Assembly: GCA_013365365.1 (NCBI GenBank)
Contig: JABVXU010000009.1
Coordinates: 451,198-515,197 of the forward strand
Direction of reading: 5' to 3'
Source of the DNA: Cruorifilaria tuberocauda
Taxonomy: Eukaryota > Nematoda > Chromadorea > Rhabditida > Onchocercidae
Length of the DNA: 64,000 nucleotides
The notes under the pieces are model-generated. The model did not search any database, had not been told where the DNA came from, and saw only the letters and a list, made by a program, of their open reading frames with translations. Positions 1-10,808 of this stretch are shown piece after piece; positions within the stretch are counted from its first letter, which is position 1, and each line of letters starts with the position of its first letter. Position numbers and translations under genes: made by a program.

Positions 1-37
1 TTTATATAAAAGTATCAAGCAAATAAATCAATTACAG

Positions 38-1406
38 ATATTTAGTACGGCAACTGCTTTTTACATACCATTATGTGCTATCATATCTATCTATTATAAA
101 ATTATGCGGGCTGCGAAAAGCCGTTTCAAACGTGAACGTGAACGACGTAAAACTGCCAATTATTCACATAAGAGTACGAAGCAACAAGGACAACACGGGA
201 ATCTTATAAAGGTGTGCATATTAGTATTCCTCAATTTAAAGTTTTAAAACATCCTTAATTTTAATTCAAATTGTGGTTTCCTTACGCATTTCGATGATGA
301 TTAGAATAAAAGTGACATCAATTGTAACAATTAATATAAATAATGATGTGATCACTGTGAATGATGGCTTGGTTTAATCGAAAATGAACAAGTGTTATAA
401 GTTAAAACGAATATATAGCAACAATGTTACACGTTCAATAAATAAGAAAATTAACCTTATCACTATCATTTTGATGATCATTCCATCCACATATATTATC
501 ATCAAATATTATAGTCAAGGATGGAAAATGAAAAAGTTCCAGTCACCACAAATCCAATGCTTCACAAACAACTCAAAAATGATGCTGTTGAAACTCCTCT
601 CGATCAATGCAATTTACAATCTAGTTCATATATTTTTCTTTTTTAAAAAGATTTCCATTAGTAATAGATTAAAAGCGTCTAATTAGCAATTTCATTAAGG
701 CCTTTGAAATAATGAATCCTTTCCAAATAAGAAAATAATGTAAACATATCAGGGATATAATTGAATTATCACAAAAAAGATAAACTAACATGCTAAAATA
801 GATTAAAGTGAAGTGTATGTGAAAAAGATAAAATAATTGTTACTATAATCAAACAATTATTGTTTTTTAAAAACACTTCCGTAAAGAAAAATAAAGTTTA
901 TATCAGAATAAAATTAAAGAAAAGGATAAATTTGAACTTAACAATATTATGTTCATAGTGAATGGTAAAAGTCAACAAAAAAAACTAGATGCTTCTGTAA
1001 GGAAGAAGAGAGGATGCCTCAAAGAGAATGCAGAAATGAAACGTGAACGCAAAGCATGGCGTACGCTTGCTATTATTACTGGAACATTTGTCGCCTGTTG
1101 GGCCCCATTTTTTCTCATATCTTTATATCGACCGATATGTCGTTGCAAAATACCAATATTACTGGAATCGATTACCAATTGGTTAGGTGAGTATCAATAG
1201 ATAAAAAATTTCAGTCTTATAATTTATGCATGGTGATATTATGTATACATTTTCTGAAATTCATTTCTATTCAATTTACAGGTTATTTAAATTCAGCACT
1301 TAATCCGGTCATTTATACCGTATTTTCGAATGACTTTCGAACAGCTTTCAAACGTATCCTTGCTCGACTTTTGTTTTTTAAAATGCCTGGACCACATCAC
1401 CGATAA
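38..1406 (+). CDS. ser-4: Serotonin (5-HT1-like) G-protein-coupled receptor, 3' part
   Basis: The gene is cut by the window start; only transmembrane helices 5-7 and the tail are present. Exons read: 38-211 (TM5, with [20 protein letters not shown] and a basic third-loop start), 515-623, 959-1186 and 1282-1406. The phases agree: 0, 1, 1, stop TAA at 1404. Exon 959-1186 carries a basic stretch ending in [20 protein letters not shown], the TM6 motif of aminergic receptors, with CWAPF in place of CWLPF. The last exon carries TM7 with NPVIY, then [12 protein letters not shown], a helix 8 of the biogenic-amine type, and a very short tail, typical of the Gi/o-coupled 5-HT1 group. The 515-623 exon in the third intracellular loop is the least certain; its donor would be GTTCAT. 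A dopamine D2-like or octopamine receptor is the main alternative. The symbol rests on remembered similarity to C. elegans SER-4. A polyadenylation hexamer AATAAA sits at 1640. Confidence 0.8.
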
Positions 1407-2706
1407 CAATGACGATGATTTAAGCCTTTACACCTCCAATATGATCAATTAGAGAGATTTGAAAAGAATTAAATGATCTTTCATACTTGATGTGCTTTAA
1501 TAGTGAAATTTATTAGAGTACTGTACGACTAACATGTATTTATATATATTGCAAGGTACCTTCTCAATTTACAGCCAATTTCTTCAAGAGGACTTCTAAT
1601 GAATGAACTGAATGACCCTAACGAAGGGAAACAATGGATAATAAAATGCGGAAGCAAAATAAGTCGTACTAAGGATCACTTGGAATATAATTGAGGAAGT
1701 GTCACTGTGTATATATTACACTGATAATTAATGTAAATAATACATTTTTTTCCTCTTGAATAAGTCGTTTGTTACCGACCAGCCCAGCGAAAAGGTAAAA
1801 TGATTCCCTCTGAACTAGAAAATAGAAGTGTTTTGCATTGCAAATTCACACGCCAATCAACAACTACAAGAATTCAGAAGTGAAATGAAAGTTGGAACTT
1901 TTAAGCGTCTCTCAATTGATTTCTAAATTAACCGAAAATTATACAAAATTCATCCCTTCATTCGTATTACTTTATTAACCTCACAATGACGTTTCCCTAG
2001 CTTTATTTACGTAAGAAGAGAGGAAAGAGGATTTGATCAGTTAGAATATTCATTCCCAATTTGAACTGAATTCTTAATAGATAATATACAAGGAACACTT
2101 TTTTAGTAATAACTTTAACTTGTTTTTCCTTTCATGTTTAAAAATAAACCAACAATTACTGTGGCAAGAAAGTGGCAAGAGTTTAGTGGCAAGAAAGAAT
2201 AACTTTTTGCAACAACATAAAATGCATCAGATTATAAATAGAATATTAGAACCAAAGCAACCAATATCAAATTGAGCTTACAGGAGAATGAAACAATATA
2301 AATCAAACAAGTGAGACGATCTCCTATTCTAACTTGAAATCTATCGCTTTCAAAGCATGTTATGCATACTTTACCTGTCCTACCTCTTCTTTAAGATTAC
2401 AATGTGATTTAAGTAGCTATCACCAAGCCAAATTTTAACATACCATTCAAAGATTCCTTACAATTAATCCTCAAAATACATCATCTCCATGGAAGGTAAC
2501 CAATACCTTCTGTTACCTATTATAATATATCGAACTATAGTTTGCAAATCCTACAACATTTTTGGAAAAATGTTGTAATGAATCTTTGGGAAAATTTTTT
2601 AAATCAAAAAGTAAATTTCATGAACAAGAAAAAAAAAACAAAGAATTCCACAACAATATGCAGCGGATTGGCAAAGCATGGAAACATATTACTGCAACTT
2701 ATCATC
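1407..2706. other. Intergenic, convergent 3' ends
   Basis: This stretch separates the ends of the receptor gene (+) and the MAGUK gene (-). It holds a polyadenylation hexamer at 1640-1645 and a short imperfect tandem repeat of AGTGGCAAGAA around 2160-2200. I see no exon here. Confidence 0.6.
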
Positions 2707-5700
2707 TTACTGATCGACCCAATCGGAGGGCACCCATGCTGGCTCATGCTCTAGTTTGTTCACTATGTTCCGTAACTGTTCGAACGAAGCTTCGAAATTA
2801 GCATTTATTAGCACATGATCAAACATATGTCCGTAGATCTGAAAAAGCTGTTCACCAGCTGAGATCATTTGTTCAAATTCCGAGTCTGTAAATCCACGAC
2901 TTGCTACTGTTGATGTACTAACACTACCATGATGACTAGAACCTGTAGCTTGCAAATTTCTTGCGCGATGCTGACGCCGAGTTTCCTAGAAAGGGTGACA
3001 TGCAATAAGTTCAATATCTATAACATTCTTAGTCAAAAATGACCAATTATTTGTATAGTCATGTTTTAAGCATCATAAGCAAATGTAAGCAAAATTGGTT
3101 ATTGGTTAAAATTGGTTAAAAGTAATGATTCCTTATATGCTACATACCTTTAAAATATCAAACGGTGGTGGTTTAACAAAAATTACAAAGGACTTGAACA
3201 TTTTGGAGCGTAAAATCCGTAGTGCCAAAGGATGAGTATTCAGTACAGGTACACGACCTGCAAATGAATACGTAATAACAGTAGAATGATAAAGTTTCCT
3301 TTAATCTTTCTCACTTCCAATAAAAACATGAATCTTTCATCACTAACATTTTACCTTGATTGATAACAGCGTGAACCGAATCAGTAAGTGTACCATATAA
3401 ATTTCCTTTATATTCTCCATATTCCAAGAATCGTCCTTGTCTTATCCACTGTTCCATACTGTCGCGTTTTGCGAAATGGTAATCAACACCATCTCTTTCA
3501 TACGAACTGCAATCTATTGTTGATTGTTAGCCGCTTCGTATCATGAATTTCTTAATTAATGGTTTCTGTTACTAATTTCTGTTCTCCTCATAATCCTCAT
3601 TTTTCAGTTCAAAATAAAATATTAATGAATAACAGTGATCATTTCTTCAAATCTTTTATTTCAAGAATAGTAATTCAGCGAATTTATAATCAAAAATATG
3701 AGAGATTAACAATCTACATCAAAATAAAATTGAAGCAAATGAAAATGGACAGTGATTCAGATAAAGCTACTCCCAATGCTTCAATGAAATATTTCATATT
3801 TAATTCAATGGAATTTTTCAATGTTTCTTAAAATGTTGTCAATGAACTGCTACGAAACTTTCATGATGAAGCTCTTTGTTATTAAAACGATATACCGTTG
3901 AGGACGACTAGTGTGGGGTACACTTGCTGCATAGCGATCATTTTTAGTGGCAATTAACCTTTTTTTCAATTCATTACGTCCAACACCTGGAGGTCCGATT
4001 AAAACGATAGGTCGGATAAGAAATTGTTTCGGATAGAGAAGTGATACTGATTCGTATAATAAGCTGTCAATCTAAAACTAAAATAACTGGAAAAAAAGTT
4101 GAAAAAAGTATAAAAGTAGAAATTAATTGTAATAAAAATGGATAAATATGCTTATTTCAGTAATCTGTCTCAATCTTAATAATTAATACAACCTTATGGC
4201 AATAAATCTATTAATTAAAATCTCAGTATTTGATAGTTGGCATAACGTTATATGAAATCAAAAAAAAAGAAAAATGAAGACTTCGTTAGTTGTATTAATG
4301 ATAAAGAAGATTACTAAACGCTGTAAAAATATTAACATTTATAGTCTTAAGTGAAAAAAAGGAAAAAACCTCATTGCCAGCTTTCACAAGCTTTCGATTT
4401 GTACTTCTAAACCTTTCATTTTCCTTTAGAGTTCGATGTTTTTGTTGCAGTTCTTCCGACGGAATGACACCTACTCGTTTCTTGAGATGATTAGCTGAAA
4501 CAGTTATCATTTATTTTTTACTTTTCTTAATAAAAAGTACTACATCAAGATTTTGCAAATCCTACAAATAAGATATTGCTTCAATCAAAGAAAAACTGCA
4601 ATGCCTAACGGATTTAACTACCAGATACTAATGAAAGAGTCGCAAATGAGCCATGGCCGAGTGAACGCGCCTGCCACCAATATTCATCTCCTGTTACCAC
4701 CAACTCCAATATTTCTCCTCGAGTGAAACAAAGAGCTGCTTCGGGGCATGGATGTAAGGAATCTCGACTACCAGAATAATCAATCTATAATTAAAATCTG
4801 GTTAATGCATTGTATAAAATATTACTTCAAGACACATCAAATGTTTAATACCTCTTTCCTTTAGTTGTGAACTGACAATAAAACAGTTGATTACCTTAAA
4901 ATCCTATTATTCCTAATTATCAGTAAAAAAACACAAAAGCAGACTTCAAATATAAAGTAAAATGAAAATCACCAAAGCGCGAACGTGTCGTGATTCATTC
5001 GATGTAATAGCTGCAGGTATTTCAGCGGGTTCTAATTTGAAAGTAACGGTACCATTTTCACTATTTTCATTATCCAGCAATTTAACGATTTCATTTGGGC
5101 TCATGCCAGTAACACAAACACTATTCACTTCCAAAACCCGATCTCCAACCTATCAAGTTAAAAACAGTAAAAACAATTTATATCGTTTTCTGAAAAAATG
5201 ACGTAAATTGTTATTCGTGAATTTTTGCTGATCGCTCTCCCTGACAAATCCGTAAAGAAAACATTGAAAATACAAAACCACGTACTTGACGTTTTAGATA
5301 TAAAATAATTTTTTCTATTATGCTAGTAATATATAGATTATTAACTAATAGATAACTATAAATACGAAGAATGACACATTAATTCACTTCAATATGTCTC
5401 GTTATTTTATGAGACGTTAAAAAAACATCGGCGAAAGGAGATGTTACAAAGAAATGAAAGAGTCTAAAGTAAGAATGACTTTCTAATTAAATTAAATATC
5501 AATATTTATTCCGCTATAAAAAAAATCTAAACCTGAATATTGCCGCTACGATCAGCAACTCCTCCAGCTATAACACGAGCAATATACACTCTTCCATCAG
5601 TATCACATTTTATGGTAGCGCCAAGTGCTTCATTACCTTTTACTAGTCGAACCAGTTTAACAGCAATACCATCATCGTCATCTACTTCATACGGTATTTC

Positions 5701-6444
5701 TGGTAACTGTGGCAAATAGGTGCGGTTTGAAATAATATCATATACGGAAAATAAGTTCTAAAATATTAACTGCAATGACGATAGAAGTTGACCTAGATAA
5801 CTCTACTAAAACATACACTCTAGGACGGATATGCTTGATGCAGACCAAATCATTCAAATCAGATTGCGTATAAATAGCTCACAATATCTTATACTTGAAA
5901 TGTTATTGATTAGATAAAATTTTAAGTCTTGTAAAAGCTAACTAATACAGCACCTTAATAATGGGCTTGGAAAGAAGTGAAACAAGTTGTTGGACTGCCA
6001 CCGATGGCGGCGCCGATTCTTCCCATTCATACAACAATGAATCAACTATTTCGGTTAATATGGTATCTCTGAAAACCGAATTTTCATTATGATTACATTT
6101 TAGATTTCTTTATAAAATATAGAACGAAATGAAATTTCTTTAAATCGGAAAATCTGTTCTAGAACTTTATCCAATTTCTTGTTCTTCTAATAAGTAACGC
6201 ACTTTCCGAAAAATACGATTTACGTGAAATGATGTAACAAAATTAAATGAAGATACCCAATTCGAGAAAGATGCAAACCGCGATTGACCAGTGCTTTGTG
6301 AATTGCAACAACACGTTTGAGATCATCGGCTGTTAAATTTTTTTTCCATTTACCGAATTCATCTTCAACACATTCCAGAATACATTCATATGCTTTCGCA
6401 AAAGCTTCGAACGTGACAGGCGTTGTATCCATCCGCCGTCGCAT
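2707..6444 (-). CDS. MAGUK scaffold, PALS1/MPP family (L27-PDZ-SH3-GK)
   Basis: A membrane-associated guanylate-kinase scaffold; family members organise polarity and junction complexes at the cell cortex. Ten exons, in minus-strand order: 6444-6257, 6068-5954, 5706-5533, 5149-4973, 4784-4622, 4494-4370, 4071-3896, 3506-3355, 3257-3148, 2985-2707. Together they make 1659 nt, in frame throughout, giving 552 aa and a stop. The start is the first ATG (6444-6442). Residues about 1-101 form an L27-like helical region (DTILTEIVDSLLYEWEE). A PDZ domain spans about 110-205 (LGATI carboxylate loop, then VGDRVLEVNSV). An SH3 domain follows from about 215 (HVRALIDYSGSRD, then EYWWQAR). The GK domain runs from about 335 to 550 and ends LEHEPAWVPSDWV, the MPP-type C-terminus. 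The P-loop reads GPPGVGRN and lacks the usual Lys-Ser/Thr, so kinase activity is not expected, as in the family. A Ser/Thr-rich insert lies within GK. C. elegans magu-2 is the likely counterpart, unconfirmed. Confidence 0.9.
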
Positions 6445-6935
6445 ATGATAACTAATTAAACATTAGAAAATACGATCAAAAATCTTTGATCAAAGCTGAA
6501 ATTTCATAGAAGATTAATGAAATGGTCAAGAGATGACATAATTACATGCTATAATTGTTACAAATATTATAAATCGGAACCTATGGATTCTTTCAACTCA
6601 TCGCTAAAATAATCCAGAAAAAACATGAACTACAACTACAGTGAATTATTGTAAACAGCGTCAGAGAACCATTCTGGACCAGAATCGGATACAGGAACAG
6701 TCCGCAATATTGGGGTATTCTTCTGAACTCGTCCCTCAAACCACGCTATCAGCGTGCACTATTCTCGCGCTTGCACGAAATGAAATTTTTTAAATATTTT
6801 GATCAGCTCACTTGACGAAAATGGAAATAAGTGGGATTCCAGTTTTTTAATGAAATTAAGATTTAAAATTGCAAGTCTAGAATTAAAATTATTTCAAAAT
6901 TGTAATTGAAAGTCAAATCAATTTTTCTACGTGTC
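6445..6935. promoter_or_regulatory. Bidirectional promoter region between MAGUK and Rpn11
   Basis: Only about 490 bp separate the two start codons, which face away from each other, so both promoters must lie here unless trans-splicing hides longer leaders. Positions 6660-6780 are richer in G+C than the surroundings. They carry two overlapping inverted repeats: CACGC-TATCA-GCGTG at 6742-6756, and CGTGCA/TGCACG at 6753-6758 and 6772-6777. Promoter function is inferred from position. Confidence 0.55.
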
Positions 6936-9890
6936 ATGGAACGGCTGCTTCGCTTAACCGGCTTTAATGGTGTATGTACTTTCAGTCATATGTAATGATC
7001 CCTTTCTAATCTGATCTTTGCTAAAATATAACATGTATGGTTATGCTGCATGAATCACTATTCAGCAACTAGTACACAGTTACCTCTTGAGCATTCTCAT
7101 CATCATATTTGATTCACCCAAATTGAGAATATATTGCGGCCAAAATCATTTTCTTCAATTCTGTCTGAATTACATTTGAGAAGTCAAAAATATGTTCAAC
7201 TTTGTTACATGAACTTTCCTTCTTCGATAAATTATTCACTTAATTATAGGTCTAAGTAAAGTTTATTCTAATTTTGAATTGAAATAAAAAGTGGCTATAA
7301 AATGAAGAAATAAATTATTATACTGTGATAGTATTATTGATGTGTACAATTACATGTGTTGCAGTTGCCTAAATCAACGCCTCAGGATATATTAAAACAT
7401 CCAGATACGGGTGAAACTCTATACGTGTCATCACTTGCCCTCCTTAAAATGCTTCGGCACGGTCGAGCTGGTGTTCCTATGGAGGTATTGTTATTGTCAT
7501 TTTAAAAACCTCGGTAATGTTTTACGAATTATGCACATTTCTAATTACGAAGTGTTTAAAATATATTTCGTTATCTAGGATTATAAAAAAGACGAAGTAG
7601 AATAAGATATGAGAGATGATAATATAAGACTAAAGGTGTGATATAGTTAAGCTTACTAATCATAACGCAACTAGTTATGGAAGGATCTTAACTAATATTT
7701 TCAGTCTTTATTAAAAGCTTGACCTCACTTCAAATTTCAATATATCTTATTACATCATTCACTGATGAATGAATAATTACCGTTTAAATTTAACTTCATA
7801 ATTATTATCAATTGCAATTATCTTTAGGTTATGGGTTTAATGCTAGGCGAATTTGTCGATGATTTTACAATCAATGTTGTTGATGTATTTGCTATGCCAC
7901 AATCTGGAACAGTATGAAATAAAATTTTCGTAGAGAGTAGAAGAGATAGAAGATAGGGACCAGGAAGAAAATGTGAGGGCAGGGGAATCCAACGCGGCAA
8001 GAATGAAATGAGACAAAGTACAAAAATGCTAAGGATTTTAACAAAAAAGATTTGCTATTTTACCTCAAAGTCAACAAAAAGTATGAAAAAGACTCTTAAC
8101 ATTCACTTTATACAACATCGATAATCAGTAAATTTTGGGGTGTATCTGTGGAAGCGGTTGATCCAATATATCAGACCAAAATGCTGGATATGCTAAGTCG
8201 TACTGGACGGGTTGAAATGGTTGTTGGTTGGTATCACTCACATCCAGGATTTGGATGTTGGTTATCAGGTGTTGATATTGCTACACAACGAAGTTTTGAA
8301 GCACTCAGTGATCGTGCTGTTGCTCTCGTAATCGATCCAATACAATCAGTAAAAGGAAAGGTAATCGATTATTCATCATTCAGCCGTGAAAGATATTACT
8401 ATACCGTGACTGTTATTTTCAGGTAGTAATCGATGCATTTCGTACCGTTGGACCAAATTCTTTGGAATTCAGTTTTCTGGAAGGTATCCAAAGGACACTA
8501 GCACCTACTCAAGAATCACGGCAAACCACTTCTAATTTAGGGCATCTGACGAAACATTCTATCATTGAACAACTCCATGGACTTGGCAGAAGGTTTCTCG
8601 TTAATGACTTCTTTTTTACAACAGATACAATTAGAGTTCACGATTTTCTTCCAAGTTCTATAAGTTCTTTAAGGAAGATTTTTGAGAGTTAAAAGGTCAT
8701 CGCTCAAAAAATAAAAAATAATCTGAATCAAGAGCTTTTCATTATATGATAACTCATTTCGCCTATAGCTCTTTTGTTAAATGTCTCATACTTGAAAATT
8801 TTCCAATCTTTCTTCCCTAAATTTTAGCTATTATTCAATAACGATAAGTTTCAAACTAACAGTTAAGGAGCAGCAAATGCTGCAAAGTTTGCACATGAAA
8901 AATTGGGCGGAAGGATTACGATTGAACAATTTCGCGAGTATAGTAAACAATAATTTAACGAATATGCGAGAAATGGTTAAAATGATCGAACTTTACAATA
9001 AAGTAATATAAATTTTATTTCGAATTTACGATAATCTAATTTTAATACAAATAAAGGTTGGAAGAGAAAAAGCGAATCAGAAGAACAATTAAATGGACTT
9101 CTTTCTGATCGTGATTTCTATGATTCATTCGTGGTTAGGTAATCAAAAGAATCATAGAGAATTCAGCAAATCAATGCTGCTACTCTTTCAAATAACATAG
9201 CAATTAAGATTAATCTTGTTGGGATGAACTAATTTATACTTTGTTATGATGAATGATAGCGCATCAAAGTTACTTGTTTAAAACACTAAGATCATATTTA
9301 TTATGAACCAACTTTCCCTGTGAAATTTTTCTTCTTTCTGTAGTTATTAAATCTTTAAATTTTATGACTTTATCATTTGTAAAATTTTTTAAATTAAATT
9401 AGGAAGAATTATAAGGAAAAAATATCCTTTATGAGATTATGAGATTGAGCTTTATGAGATTACTAATAAGAATTTTAATTTCTCGATTATCTTATTATGG
9501 GTTTAGTTGAGTATGCAGTGCTTATGGAATATTTTCAAGAACTTGACCATTTTCTTCATATTTTTGTACTTTAATTAAGATTAATTTATATGCAATAAAC
9601 CTACAAACGATAACCGATAGTTCTTTATTTTTCTTCATTAAAATCAGGAATTATGTGCATTACCGAAAAAGTTACACGATGAAAAAGAAAGAAAAAATAA
9701 AACGGAGAAGTCAAAGGAAATAGAAAATAAAACAGAAAAGTCAAAAACATTATCAAAAGCTGAAATTGAAGCAAAACAAGTTGGCCACTTTGATCCGAAA
9801 CGACATTTGGCCACTATCGCTAATGACTTGATGAAGGATAACATTGTACATGAATTGCGCTCAATGATCGATGCTACAGTTTTTCAGTAG
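6936..9890 (+). CDS. rpn-11: 26S proteasome deubiquitinase Rpn11 (PSMD14), divergent copy
   Basis: Rpn11 is the JAMM zinc metalloprotease of the proteasome lid; it removes ubiquitin chains from substrates as they enter. Exons: 6936-6971 ([12 protein letters not shown], matching the family N-terminus), 7365-7484, 7828-7911, 8139-8360, 8423-8592, 8828-9002, about 9065-9133, and 9648-9890 with stop TAG. They sum to 1116 nt plus none left over, about 371 aa, against about 310 usual. The JAMM site is intact: Glu52 in [14 protein letters not shown], then His113, His115 and Asp126 in [16 protein letters not shown]. The C-terminal DPKRHL block and final VFQ are recognisable. Oddities: about 12 extra residues before the [10 protein letters not shown] block; a Lys/Glu-rich repeated insert (NKTEKSK twice) encoded around 9670-9760; and no AG before the exon at 8139. 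The boundaries of the 9065-9133 exon are the weakest. It may be the sole rpn-11 or a fast-evolving second copy. Confidence 0.85.
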
Positions 9891-10808
9891 TTCTCTCAAT
9901 CGTTCACTTTTCCAATATATTTTTTCTACAAATTATCACACTTCATAAAGTGTCTGATTTTGCTCCTATATTTTCATTACAACTTCAGAATGCATCTGAA
10001 GAGAATGGTAGGCTTACTGATCATTGCAATCATTGCCATCATAGAAAAAGCTCAATCCTTTAAAATGATTATTTTGGATTCTTCTGCAACCGATGTTAAA
10101 ATCTTTCAGCAATTATATAAGCACATATTTATTTTCGTTTTCCATAAATATTATCGAGCAAAACAGAAGCTCTTATCTTCAATTTTTTTTCACAGGCTAG
10201 TTTTCTACCTGAAATTCGAGATTGAAATTGAAATAATTCTATCCTTTGAGTTATAGATATAACTTCAAAATAAATACATCAGCAATTGTTCGCATTTGTA
10301 TATAACATAAATGATATCCTTCAAAAAAGTACGTGATACCTTATTATTCATATGACTAGTGAAAAGAAAAATCTTAATTATGAATTAATAAATCAATTCA
10401 TCAATCGAGAAAATTTGATTACGAAAGATTTATTATGAAGTAATGCCTCGCTATTTATTTTACATTTTTCTAAATTTCACAAAATTATTATCTATTGAAG
10501 GTAAAATTTCATAACAAACTGTAAGAGATACAATGAGAAAGTAAAAAGATTGAATACTTGAATACACTTTCGTTTTATATGGAACAATAATATTATTATT
10601 ATTTGGTATTCATTAATCAGCAAACTAACTACACTTTTAATATTTGAAAAAATTCTATAATTTTTAAAATTTTCAAAGATCCCAACATCGAATTTATATA
10701 AATCTAATCAATAACCTCAATATCAGGGATATTTCGAAAAAAAAAGGAAAAATAAAATATAACCGAGAAACTATATAAATAATTAAGACATAAAACGTAT
10801 TAATGATC
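9891..10808. other. Intergenic, convergent 3' ends
   Basis: This lies between the end of the Rpn11 gene (+) and the end of the rhotekin-like gene (-). It is AT-rich, with AATAAA near 10268 as a possible polyadenylation signal. An open frame at 9960-10256 is low-complexity and shows no family similarity; I do not count it as a gene. Confidence 0.5.

Noticed and set aside
9960..10256. 98-codon plus-strand frame after the Rpn11 stop
   Set aside because: Its composition is dominated by Ile, Phe and Lys from AT-rich DNA, it has no family resemblance, and it lies where a 3' untranslated region is expected.
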